Positions 1 through 8,054 of a DNA stretch of 23,548 nucleotides are shown piece after piece. How positions within the stretch are numbered: the stretch's first letter is position 1; each line of letters begins with the position of its first letter. The notes below the pieces were generated by a model. That model did not search any database. It was not told the origin of the DNA and was given only the letters and a program-made list of their open reading frames with translations. The stretch covers positions 862,385 to 885,932 of the forward strand of contig BFEA01000116.1 of NCBI GenBank assembly GCA_003427395.1, read 5' to 3'. Origin of the DNA: Chara braunii (taxonomy: Eukaryota > Streptophyta > Charophyceae > Charales > Characeae). A program made the position numbers and the translations under genes.

Positions 1-180
1 GGGGACGCTGCGAGTGAAACAAGGACAAATTATAACGAAGGCGGACAAGTGAAGCCACAAGGCCCGGGCCGCCGAAGGGAACAGACAGCAATAAACGTCA
101 TAGCCTGGCTACGCCGGACCCTCTATCCTGTGGACGCCTCACAGGAACGGACATCTCATCATGGATAAGCTCGAGCAAGC

Positions 181-224
181 TGTATCTCCTTCTGATACTT
201 ACTGTATCGCCTTCTGATACCTAC
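181..224. repeat. 22-bp tandem repeat, two copies
   Basis: Two adjacent 22-base units, 181-202 and 203-224, each of the form TGTATC..CTTCTGATAC.TAC with two differences. Directly visible; function unknown. Confidence 0.8.
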
Positions 225-236
225 TTAAGAACAACG

Positions 237-329
237 AATGGGTCATGTTCTGGTTTGAGAGGGTATAGGGTGGGGCTGGACAATGAATGGGTCATGGTCT
301 GGGTTTGAGAGGGTATAGGGTGGGGCTGG
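237..329. repeat. 49-bp tandem repeat, two copies
   Basis: Units at 237-279 and 286-329 begin AATGGGTCATG and share GAGAGGGTATAGGGTGGGGC. They differ by a substitution, an extra G and a short spacer. This is a recent local duplication of non-coding sequence. Confidence 0.85.
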
Positions 330-632
330 TCATCCCACCATGTTATGGCCTGAGCAACCTGTGTCTCTTTTACTTCTCACTCAAGGATCAGGGGTGGGTC
401 TTGTGCTGATTCTGAGTGGGTATTGGCTCAAAGGGTTATATGGACAGACACACATATATCCAAACAAGGGGGCTGCTGAGACAGGGCTGGGTTATTAGAT
501 ACGGGGTGCTCCTAAGAAGGGATGGGTGACACTAGCAGCTCCATGGGATATCGGAGCCCCAAGCTGAGTTTGAATTGGCCACAGCCCCGGGGAACAACAA
601 GCAGCATTCTTTGTATTGCACGATGTATCAAA

Positions 633-751
633 GGGACGCTGGACCCGGTTTCCAGCTGGTGCTGCTCCCCACCAATAGATGGAGCCTCCCCGACGGTGCT
701 AGATGTGTCTGCTCTTATCAGCACACCTAGCATCCGATCAGGTTGTTCTCA

Positions 752-783
<32 letters not shown>
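633..783 (+). mobile_element. LINE/SINE 3' tail T1 with poly(A)
   Basis: Begins GGGAC, then SL1 (arms GCTGGA and TCCAGC around CCCGGTT), SL2 (GCTCC...GGAGC enclosing CCACCAATAGAT), SL3 (TGCTAG/CTAGCA plus TGTG/CACA around CTGCTCTTATCAG) and a 31-A run (753-783). The same order is seen at the 3' ends of LINE-c and LINE-d, so this is either a severely 5'-truncated LINE or a SINE sharing the LINE tail. LINE-a coding sequence starts immediately after the poly(A), so T1 probably inserted next to or into it. No clear target-site duplication was found. Confidence 0.85.
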
Positions 784-786
<3 letters not shown>

Positions 787-1300
787 ATATCTGCCCATAC
801 CCACAGTGCTATAGATTATTCTGTCTCCATGTTTCTGGACTCCACCCTACGGAAGAAGTGAAGGATAGATGGGCAAGGGACTCTTCTATCACATGCCAGG
901 AGTGTGGCAACTTCTCTTGGGCAAAGTACATCCATCTGATGCCCTCATCGCTTAGGGCTTTGCAATGGCAGATTGCCTGTAGGTGTCTACCAACTCCGGG
1001 CTGGCTAGTTTCTAGGTCCAATCTGGAACATAAAGTCCAGTCTGGTCTTACTGCAACAAGACCTCTCTGTCGGCAAGGGTGACACTCGACCAGTGCCCAT
1101 TAGCCTGCCCAATGGTGGCACAGATTTGGAGACCCTGGGCTGTGGCTTGGCAACCGCTCGCTGCAAAGATTTTCCCCCGGTCAATTCGCCTAGTCCTTTT
1201 CCAGAGCAACAGAGGAGGTACCAGCCTCCGGGGGCCTATATGAGCGGAATCTTGTTGCAATGACCTCTACTAGAGGCCCTAATGGTGGTGTCTATGGTGC
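784..1300 (+). pseudogene. LINE-a: ORF2 C-terminal fragment (zf-RVT region)
   Basis: Translation from about 790 gives a segment with KDRWARDSS, then WAKYIHLMPSSLRALQWQIA, CLPTPGWLVSRSNLE, and further on AQIW. It aligns block by block with LINE-b on the other strand (WPKYAKLMPTSLRSLQWQIL, CLPTPDWLVSRTDLEQK, AQIWRWWD). This is the part of LINE ORF2 between the RT thumb and the terminal zinc finger. It is open to about 1080, then frameshifted; homology in another frame continues to about 1260. Both ends are missing. A nominal reading frame through the T1 tail and its poly(A) (which would encode poly-lysine) is not a real gene. Identification rests on the internal alignment and general resemblance to zf-RVT regions. 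Confidence 0.75.
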
Positions 1301-1571
1301 CCAGACCTCGGTTTGGCTGACTGAGAGGCTGTGGAAAGTAAAAAAAAAATAAAAAAATAGGGGAAACTAGAGCGCAGTCACCATTTCAGTTTTAAATGCA
1401 CTTCAGGCATTCCTCAAATACAACAGATCCCCACCCGACTCTAAAGCTAGGTTGTATATATTCATGATTGGCACAACATTCGCCAAATCGTGACTGAAGC
1501 GCATTTTAAAACTGGAACTGTGACAACGCCCTAGTCCCCTTCCACGAAAAAAAAAGAGACCCTAATGGTGG
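1273..1571. mobile_element. Poly(A)-ended insertion flanked by 16-bp direct repeats
   Basis: GAGGCCCTAATGGTGG at 1273-1288 recurs with one change (GAGACCC...) at 1556-1571, directly after nine A residues. Direct repeat, insert, oligo(A), direct repeat is the layout of a retroposon with its target-site duplication. The insert is 267 bp and contains the inverted-repeat element at about 1359-1540, so it is either a small retroposon carrying a MITE or a MITE insertion next to A-rich sequence. No coding content. Confidence 0.5.
1359..1540. mobile_element. MITE-like foldback element 1
   Basis: Terminal inverted repeats of about 40 bp: left arm 1367-1406 starting CTAGAGCGCAGTCAC, right arm 1494-1534 whose complement starts CTAGGGCGTTGTCAC. 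They match at 33 of 41 positions with one gap, including CAGTTTTAAA and CTTCAG. Complementarity extends outward through AGGGGA (1359-1364 against 1535-1540). The centre is about 87 bp and non-coding. A TA duplication inside the CTAG ends would fit a Tc1/mariner-type MITE, but the outward extension leaves the exact end and superfamily open. Confidence 0.6.
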
Positions 1572-1716
1572 GGGCAAGATGCGTGCAATGGCAAATCACA
1601 TAATTAGGTCATTAGATATTCACAGACTGATCTCAGCCGAAGCCGGGTAATGGCCCCGGTATCTCAAATGATCTCAATGTTCTCAAATGTTCTCAATGAT
1701 CTGTACAATTCGATAT
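1572..1716. other. Spacer with TCTCAA-rich short repeats
   Basis: No coding signal. Bases 1661-1703 consist of near-tandem variants of ATCTCAAATG and TCTCAATGTT, immediately 5' of the T2 tail. A similar CTCAATGTTCTCAAAT string occurs at about 15768 inside the T10 tail, so it may be part of a repeat family. Confidence 0.4.
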
Positions 1717-1798
1717 GGGACGCTGGGCCCGGTTCCCAGCACGTGCTGCTCCCCACGAATAGACTGGAGTATTTGTTTATAAAAAAAAAAAAAAAAAA
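1717..1798 (+). mobile_element. LINE/SINE 3' tail T2, lacking SL3
   Basis: GGGAC, SL1 with arms GCTGGG and CCCAGC (a compensated A-T to G-C change relative to T1), a decayed SL2 (GCTCC...GGAGT) and an 18-A run at 1781-1798. SL3 is absent, so this copy is internally deleted or belongs to a shorter subtype. Confidence 0.75.
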
Positions 1799-1842
1799 GA
1801 TTAATCTCCAGGCTAGAGAGCACATCACAGATTAATCTTCAG
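1798..1842. repeat. Direct repeat AGATTAATCTYCAG
   Basis: 14-base copies at 1798-1811 and 1829-1842 with one mismatch, 31 bp apart, directly after the T2 poly(A). Too short to classify. Confidence 0.5.
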
Positions 1843-1854
1843 ATAGGACATAAA

Positions 1855-2146
1855 CCCAAAAAAAAAGAACTTGAGATGGGGTGATGGAATCTGTAAAGAA
1901 GATTGTAAAAGATGAGGAAAAAAAAAAAAAAAAAAATCTTTTTTTCTTTTTTTCTTTTTTTTGGGGGGGGCACAGATAGTGGAACAACTCACACAACTAA
2001 AGAACTTGAACTAGAGGAGGAGCAAACTGGGCCCTTTTTGTGTAAAAATAAAATAAAATAAAATAAAAATAGATGAAAGCATCTTCCCACCCTAACCCTC
2101 CTCCCTCCCTCATCCGCACGACCACGCCACCAATCGTTGACCACTG
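1855..2146. other. Low-complexity A/T-rich stretch
   Basis: Runs of A (1918-1936), mixed T runs (1938-1962), a GGGGGGGG run and about five AAAAT units at 2045-2069. No coding signal. Probably remnants of several retroposon poly(A) tails. Confidence 0.6.
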
Positions 2147-2300
2147 TTTTTATTTTTTATTTTTTTTAAACAGCAATGGGTGTAGAAGGGGTGTTGATAA
2201 GAGAAGACACCCATTCTACAGGCCCCGCTATCAGATGGTTCCGTTTCATTGGTGGGGGAACTGCACCTGCTGGCAACCAGGTCCCAGGTTCCTTCACAGC
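2147..2300 (-). mobile_element. 3' tail T3 of LINE-b
   Basis: On the minus strand: decayed SL1 (CTGG...CCAG), SL2 remnant (CCCCCACCAATGAAACGG), SL3 with arms TGTAGAA/TTCTACA and GGGTGT/ACACCC around CTTCTCTTATCA, then an A-rich end (plus-strand T run from 2147). The SL3 arm sequence is unlike that of T1 or T5, yet pairing is kept. It lies downstream of LINE-b on the same strand, so it is most simply the 3' end of that element. Confidence 0.75.
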
Positions 2301-5300
2301 ATCATAAATGTGCCGAAGTTACAGATTTTACAGGTTCTACCTATATCCACATTCAGATAAGGTGAACCCCTTCATGAAAAAGGACCCCAGTCCCCATATA
2401 TCTCCGGTGATCGGTCCGAGCACTGTTCCCCGGAGAGAGCCAGGAGCAGGAAGTCACTGAGTTCATAAGTGAGTCAAGGATGCTGCTTTTGCACATATTG
2501 TACTCTTTGCATGCAGTCTGTCCAATATCCTATGTCTGTTGTTGCTCTTGTCCTCACACCGGTTGTTCGACACAGTGGCCTGAAGACGCCCAGTTGTTCC
2601 CATCGTCTGCAGCGGCTGTTGAGACAGCGGGATATAGAGGATCAGGTGGCAGGAGGGGGTCGAAAAGGAGATGGTGGCGAGGGTAGTGGGTAGGAAGCGG
2701 GGCGGGTTACTGCAGGGCGGGGGCAGGGGCCATTGTGTGATGGGGATTCTGGGGTATCATCCAGGGTTCATCTTTGCCATGAGAGTTCATCTGCCCTGCA
2801 ATTTTTCCATCATATGTTGAGGTCATCTAGCAGTTCAGAGAAGGCATGGTGCGAATCCTACCAGATCTGGCAGTAGGATTCCCGCAAAGCTTCCCTGAGA
2901 GTGAGGTCTCTTTCGTCGTGATAGTTCTGTTTCATGGTCTTCCAGGCATGTTGTGTGCGGGATCTGATCTCTCCTATCGCCTGTTACGCTCGCTGCAGAC
3001 CGAATTGGTGTTTTTTTCTCTCAAAGGAGCACCTAGCTCTCCAGGCTTGCATGAGGACATGTAGCCTCATATATGAGAAAAGGCTAGTGGCAAACGGAGT
3101 CTAGTGCATTAGTAAGTGTTGATTTTTACCCAGCAGGATGAGGCCCAGGTCCCACGGGATATGGATGTTCGTGAGCGAATGGAATGCTGCGTCCCACCAC
3201 CTCCATATTTGGGCAACCATCGGGCACGCCAACAGGCAGTACTCAAGTGTTGCCCTGGCCGGTTGTGTCGCCCTGCCACAATAGGTGCAGATGGGGCACA
3301 GTAGGTCCTTCTGCTCAAGGTCTGTTCTCGAGACGAGCCAATCGGGGGTGGGGAGACAGCAGTGTAAGATTTGCCATTGTAGGGACCTGAGGCTTGTGGG
3401 CATTAGTTTGGCGTACTTGGGCCAAAGGAGGCCTGTGCAGGACTTGTGGATTCACTGGTGAATCTCGCTCCCATCTCTGTGAGATCATATGTTTAATATG
3501 TTGTTGTGGACGCGCTGCTTTGTACCCCCTTTGACTGTGTAGTCCCAGACGTGCATGGTTTGTTGACCCGTCCATTCGAAGTCATCCAGGTCAAAGTGGA
3601 GTCCGACAATGGGTGTGGCAGACTCTCATGCCTGGTAGCCGTTGTCCTTGTCGCCCACCACTCTCACATTCATCAGGCCCGCTCATGGTTCTGTGGTATC
3701 CAAGTCTTCATTCCGGGCCAAATGAGAGAACTGCACTCCAGGGATGTGCAGGGCAAAAACTTCCAATGTGCACCTCCCACTGTCAGTATTGCGTACCCTA
3801 TAGACAGTCGCCGGCCTGGGCAGGTCAACGTATCTAACCACCCAGTCATGCAGTTGAATCGTTGGGCCTGTGCTAAGAGTTTGCCACCAAGCCAAATGGA
3901 GAACATCTGTCAATTGGCAAGCCTTTCCTTCCACATTCCTTGCGTGATTCCGCTTGCCCTGCAACTGCTCCGATGTGGCCCAATTCTGCTCGACCAAGTC
4001 CCAAAGATCATCGACTGTGTAGATTCCTTTTTTTGCCCACATGAGCCACAGTGAGTTAGCTGTGAGCAAAATGGGTTGTCAGCTTCGTCTAGGATGAAAG
4101 GGTTGCCAAACAGCGGCTGCCTCCATATGGAGTGCCACCTATCGGTGGACACTTTTGTTTGTGGCATCATTTCCTCCAAAGTTTTAACATGTATGGGCAG
4201 AGGGGGTCATTGGGGATGTGCTACTTGGTGGCCAGCGCCACGCTTGTCGCGTGCCTGTGTCGGCGGGGGCCCGAGATTGTTCAGTGGCTGTTGGTCAACC
4301 ATTGAAAAGGGTGCATCCAATTAGGGGGCACATATTCAAGTGCCACTGTGACACCAGGTATCTGCACATAGTCCAAGGGGCCCATGAAATGTTGTTTCCT
4401 ACGAGGAGTTTGATTAGCACCTTGAAAATCATGGCCTCACTTTCCCTTTCAGGGTCCAGTATCCCCAACTCCCCTTTGGCTCTTGGTTGTGTGAAGATGT
4501 CCCTACTCACCCTGTTCATGCAACCCTTAGATTTGGCGCTATTTTTCCAAAGATACGTTGTAAGCGTCTTTCTCAACCTGGTCTATTGTTGCGGTTTCAG
4601 TGGTCACACCGCCAATTTATGTACCATATGGCCGCGAGGATAGCATTGTTGATTTCCAGCGCCTGTCCCACCAGCGATGTGTGTAGTTCTTCCCATCTTG
4701 CCAGATGGTCAATAACCATGTTTACAAGAATGTCCCGGTGGTCCAACGGAGGTGCCATTGTCGTTAGCCTCACTCCCAAAATCTTGATAGGGTCTTCTTT
4801 TCTCGCCCATGATACACATGGGTCCGGTGGGGAGGGCAAGTCTTGAGGGTGGAGCCACCAACGCTCTGTTTTAGAGCCCCAATTCACTTTCATGTCTGTC
4901 GCCAGTGAAAAAAGGTGTATGGTTTGGATTAGCGCCTGAAGCCTGTCGACATCTGCATGCCTGAGGATCGTGAGGTCGTCTGCAAAAAGCGACATCACCG
5001 AGATAAGGTGGTCCGAGATATCTGGGATGAACACTTTACTAATTTTCGGGTGGGTTCTAATCAACGTTGCAAGGGCCTCCCAGTGGTCAGGATAGATTCT
5101 GTTTGGGAGCGGGAGTCTGCGCCAGGTCTCCACCAAGGATGGCCAGAAGTTGTCTAGAATCTGGTCGCCTCCGTCCAGCCCCTCCCTTCCTCGGGGGAGC
5201 TTGCGCGGGATTGTCCAGAATCGGTCCTCCAACCATATCAGCGGGTGGGTAGTTTGGGGGGCTTCTGGGGCCAGTCGGGCTAGATGTTCCAGAGCCAATG

Positions 5301-5440
5301 CACACCACGGACACTGGGGGGCCAAAATGAGCTTTTTAATCCATTTTAATCCTAGTGCTTGCACTTGCATGGTTGGGTCGATTACAACCTCTTTTTGGAA
5401 ACCGATGGGTGACCAACTTGAGTGGCTGTGTTATGATAAG
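2301..5440 (-). pseudogene. LINE-b: degenerate non-LTR retrotransposon ORF2 (RT to zinc finger)
   Basis: A minus-strand pseudogene pieced together from overlapping frames. The best open stretch is 5370-4597 (257 codons): RT motif C FADDLTIL (FADD at residues 129-132), then SLATDMKVNWGSKTERWW, ILGVRL, and WEELHTSLVGQALEINNAIL, the usual order of palm, thumb and connection in LINE RTs. Other frames continue with TYLWKN and GELGILDP (4576-4295), WRQPLFGNPFILDE, WLMWAKKGIYTVDDLWDL (4069-3683), LQWQILHCCLPTPDWLVSR and a finger region CPICTYCG...CLLACPMVAQIW (3403-3101). At least four frameshifts make it non-functional. A more diverged C-terminus (HVLMQAWRARCSFE) reaches about 2900, and 2900-2301 is probably 3'UTR. 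The first ~120 residues of the 257-codon frame resemble the region normally found after the RT, suggesting a rearrangement. Confidence 0.85.
3101..3450 (-). pseudogene. LINE-b zf-RVT-like segment
   Basis: Part of LINE-b. It carries LMPTSLRSLQWQI, WLVSRTDLEQK, and CPICTYCG followed by CLLACPMVAQIWRWW. Comparison with LINE-d (CRLC, ETIEHIFLQC, WLWRWW) shows the same CxxC...C finger, here with the histidine position replaced (ATLEYCLLAC). In LINEs this C-terminal finger region follows the RT and is thought to help bind template RNA. The altered histidine fits decay. Confidence 0.7.
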
Positions 5441-5489
5441 CTCAACCATGCCTTGAAAAAGTTGGGTAAAGAGAGGGGTGCACAGGGTT

Positions 5490-6835
5490 GGGGATCTCTG
5501 GGATAATGACAGAAGGGACTGAAAAACAGGAAACCAGATGCGAGGAATCCTACGTAGAGGAGCATTTGGATAACCTGATTGAAGCTATCCCGTTGGCATG
5601 GTACCAAATCCTTAAACGAGGTCCCTCCTTAAAAGAAGGCGACTGGGTGGCAAGCACGGAGTCTCCTCAAAGGATAGGTCAGATACACATGGTCTCATCC
5701 CAGTTTGTCCTGATTGAACACTACACAATCACTAGAACCGACACCCTCCAAGGTAGCAGAGCCCCCTTTGAATAAAAAGAGAGAGCATCGGTGTTTCGAG
5801 TGAGAGTTTTAGAAGAGAAAGGACAGAGGGTGGTGTTCCATCCCTTCAAATCAATCCAGGACCCGGCCTTGGACCCAACAAAATGGACATGGAAACCTCC
5901 CCAGCAGAGGGGAGGCCTCAAAGCAAGTCACATCAGCCTACACCAGCTGTCGGTCAAATCAGCCTGTAAAATGCTCAAACCTAAAAGACGGCTGAGAGAC
6001 ACAGTAAACGACCGATGGGCCAAACACCTAAACGTGGATCGCTCCCTTCTGACTCCAATTAAATGGTTCCAATAACAGAAAGCAAAACCCATGAAAATCA
6101 CATCCCTGCCAACAAATCAATGGCTGAATGACCGTACTAATTTAGAACAAAAAGGTCAGCTACTTCCGTGGTGCCAACGGTGTCAGAGTCTTTTCCCTTT
6201 CTTAGACTACAAGAAGGCAGAAACCATCACACGACTTCATGCAATGCCCGATCGCCCAATTTATATGGAGATGGTGGGATCGCATCTAGAGAAACATGGA
6301 ATCTGCAATCCCCTGACCCTGGTCTTGGCAAGCCATATCGGTCGGTCATTGGCCACAGGCAGAAGCAGCCACGACCTTTGTAGGAAATATGTACAGACTT
6401 GGAAGGAGAGCGGTGATATGGGCACTTCGGTGGCAGAGATGCACGCTGGCCATGGAAAAGGTGAGAGTAGAGGAGCCAGAAATCACCGAACAGATTCAGC
6501 AGCAGGTACATTTCAAACTCACACAAAGATGGCTAGACATAACAACACAGTTAGATCTCTTTAAACAAGTAGGAGATGTGAGGAGAGGGATCACAACATT
6601 TTGCACAGAATGGGTGGGAGGGAAGAGAGAAGGATGGATTGCAAGAGTAGAATGAAGTGGAGACAGGGGAGAGGGACAAAGGGATTTGGAAGAGATGAGA
6701 GACTACCGCCTAAGCTTCAAAGACTGGACAAACATAGAACCCTCATTCCCACTTCGCCCCCCCCCGCTGATTTTCCAGACCCTTTCCCACCCCATGCTCT
6801 TTCCCTGTCAGAGATCCTGTCATGAATGATGAAAT
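5490..6835 (+). pseudogene. LINE-c: ORF2 C-terminal half
   Basis: Broken plus-strand reading in several frames. IPLAWYQILKRGPSLKEGDW (about 5580-5650) parallels the LINE-b segment LHLAWWQTLSTGPTIQLHDW. FRVRVLEEKGQRVVFHP...DPALDPTKWTW (5791-5910) parallels LINE-d. LRDTVNDRWAKHLNVD and IKWFQ (5990-6075), NQWLNDRTNLEQKGQLLPWC (6116-6175), LGRRAVIWALRWQRCT (6392-6440), WVGGKREGW (about 6615) and RDYRLSFKDWTNIEPSFPLR (6700-6760) follow. All blocks keep the LINE-d and LINE-e order. Stops or frameshifts occur at about 5775, 6075 and 6640. The start is 5'-truncated and abuts LINE-b head to head; the exact boundary is unclear. Confidence 0.8.
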
Positions 6836-7019
6836 ACTCTAACCCAGTCTTCTACACACTCATACTCAAACAAGGAACTACCCCCTGGAGTCCCCCGGGG
6901 AGGTTTTTCTTTTTTTAACAGCCATATTTTTTCCTTCTTTTCGCTGCTCAGTGAACCCCCCTTTCTACGGATCGGGGCAGTGAATGCTGGCAGCCTGAGC
7001 ACTCTAAACAAGAAAGTAT

Positions 7020-7041
7020 GGGGGGCTGGGAGGGGGGAGGG
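7020..7041 (+). promoter_or_regulatory. Putative G-quadruplex motif in the LINE-c 3'UTR
   Basis: Four G runs of at least three (GGGGGG, GGG, GGGGGG, GGG) separated by CT, A and A fit the canonical G-quadruplex pattern on the retrotransposon sense strand. G-rich 3'UTR tracts are known in some mammalian L1 elements. The LINE-d equivalent is weaker (GGAGGAGGGAGG), so conservation within this family is limited. Confidence 0.45.
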
Positions 7042-7128
7042 AGGAAATAGTGTATATCAATGGGTATTTGGCGCCGGGTTCAGGGTGAAGAGGTTCCCCC
7101 TTCCTTCCAATATCCTGCGCAGTCAATC

Positions 7129-7143
7129 CCCTGGATTCCAGGG
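7129..7143 (+). other. SL0 hairpin in the LINE-c 3'UTR
   Basis: CCCTGGA-T-TCCAGGG is a perfect 7-bp palindrome around one base. LINE-d has CCCTGCA/TGCAGGG at the same place (plus strand 8916-8930), a compensated C-G swap. It is followed in both by AATCAATGCTGGCAGG. Confidence 0.6.
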
Positions 7144-7215
7144 TAATCAATGCTGGCAGGGACCCCCCCCCGCAACTGTTTTTTTTCCGATGTATTCTAT
7201 ATCCAATCTGTATAT

Positions 7216-7239
7216 GGGACGCTGGACCCGTTTTCCAGC
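7216..7239 (+). mobile_element. 3' tail T4 of LINE-c, truncated
   Basis: A complete SL1 (GGGAC, then arms GCTGGA and TCCAGC around CCCGTTT), after which the sequence changes at 7240 to sequencing adapter. In every comparable long copy SL1 continues into AGGTG and SL2, so LINE-c was probably cut off by the artefact and not by biology. Confidence 0.85.
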
Positions 7240-7277
7240 CTGTCTCTTATACACATCTAGATGTGTATAAGAGACAG
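7240..7277. other. Nextera mate-pair junction adapter (assembly artefact)
   Basis: Bases 7240-7258 are CTGTCTCTTATACACATCT and 7259-7277 are its exact complement AGATGTGTATAAGAGACAG. This 38-bp palindrome is the transposon mosaic-end duplex created at the circularisation junction of Nextera mate-pair libraries. It interrupts the LINE-c tail precisely after SL1. Sequence on the two sides may come from different genomic places several kb apart. Confidence 0.97.
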
Positions 7278-7773
7278 CTATAGCGTTATCGGCGGTGAGA
7301 GGTGGCCAGTGAGCATTCTCTTTGTAGTGACCGATCTATGAAGGAGCTGCACCCAATGACAGAAATCGGGACCAAAGTTCATTCTGGCCATGCACATATC
7401 TAGGAAGTCTCGAGATTGTGTTGATTGGTTTGGGAGCCTTGTCACTGCCCTGATTGGAGAATTGAAATCGGCCGCGTCGGTGGAGCCGGTTGATTGGACA
7501 TCGGCGTTGATTCGGCCATTGGCATCCTCATCGTTTGCTTGTGATAGCCGTTGCTGCTGCGATTCAAACTTGGACATGCATTCCTTCTTCTTGTTGTGAC
7601 TGGGGTTTGCTTTGTCTTCTTCGGCGGTGCTGGTTGACTGGACACCGCCCGTGACCGCCGTTGATTTGGCCATTTATATCGTTATCCCTGGCCTGCGACA
7701 GTTGCTGTTGTTGGAAGTGAACCTGTACGTACATTCGTTTTTATTGTTGCGGCTGGAATTCGCTTCGCCCTAG
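7278..7773 (-). pseudogene. LINE ORF1 C-terminal region fused to an RT fragment
   Basis: A minus-strand frame of 131 codons (7673-7278). Residues 20-60 contain EDKANPSHNKKKE and ESQQQRLSQANDEDANGRI, matching the end of the plus-strand ORF1 near 12110-12230 (KDKANPSHNNKKE; QQQEQSQANDDNAYG). Residues ~88-131 contain DFLDMCMARMNFGPDFCHWV and MLTGHLSPPITL, matching the LINE RT stretch that precedes the RQGCPL motif. Upstream (7773-7667) a second glutamine-rich unit (QQQQLSQARDNDINGQING) repeats the first. The N-terminal RT motifs and the aspartate-bearing palm motif A are missing, so this is a deletion chimera of ORF1 and ORF2. It ends at the adapter junction. Confidence 0.65.
7508..7773 (-). repeat. 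Diverged tandem repeat encoding a Gln-rich ORF1 segment
   Basis: Two homologous units, about 7508-7620 and 7667-7773, offset by ~157 bp. Minus-strand translations are QQQRLSQANDEDANGRI and QQQQLSQARDNDINGQI. Repeat-number change in a disordered ORF1 linker is the simplest explanation. Confidence 0.6.
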
Positions 7774-8054
7774 TCATTGGGTCATTGGGATCAGGACACT
7801 GCCATCTGGTTTTGAAGTTGGTAGAGATTGTGATTGATTGATAGCCTCATTTTGCGCCTTCCCCTCTACAACCCATCCTCGTTTGTTTGTTTGGTTTACT
7901 CCCTTTCCTCTGTCTTTTTGCCCTGGCTTTCCGCTTTTGGCTTCTCCATGTGTTCTTGCCTGCAATGTCTGGTGTCTCCTTCGACCTCTGCTTGCTTCCC
8001 TTTGCTTACACTTTTTACATTGTTATTCCGACCAATATCCTCCTCCCGGCTGGC
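7774..8054 (+). other. Pyrimidine-rich leader before LINE ORF1
   Basis: A C/T-rich stretch (7855-8045) immediately upstream of the ORF1 start region. Open frames exist but their composition (Phe, Leu, Cys, Ser) only reflects the pyrimidine bias. It is probably the 5' untranslated region of the element bearing ORF1. No TATA box or other core motif stands out. Confidence 0.4.

Larger units (their letters stand above)
1..632. other. Unassigned leading sequence
   Basis: No convincing coding sequence on either strand. The window opens with GGGACGCTG at bases 2-10, the same word that begins the 3'-tail module repeated throughout, so the contig may have broken inside a repeat copy. Two short tandem duplications lie inside and are listed separately. 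Bases 420-632 could be 3' untranslated sequence of the element ending in the 633-783 tail, because other tails here follow LINE 3' regions, but no similarity to the other LINE 3' regions was recognised. Confidence 0.4.
6836..7215 (+). other. 3'UTR of LINE-c
   Basis: Non-coding, with recognisable identity to the LINE-d 3'UTR: TTGGCGCCG, GGTGAAGAGGT, AGTCAATCCCCTG and AATCAATGCTGGCAGG occur in the same order in both. It contains a G-rich block at 7020-7041 and a 15-bp hairpin (SL0) at 7129-7143. The matching 3'UTRs show that LINE-c and LINE-d are one family. Confidence 0.75.

Noticed and set aside
522-1082. 186-codon plus-strand frame
   Set aside because: It runs through a poly(A) tail (poly-Lys) and joins a LINE tail to LINE-a by chance. 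Only the part after about 790 is retrotransposon coding.
7240-7277. Perfect 19-bp palindrome as a biological hairpin or terminator
   Set aside because: It equals the commercial mosaic-end sequence and its complement base for base, so it is an adapter.
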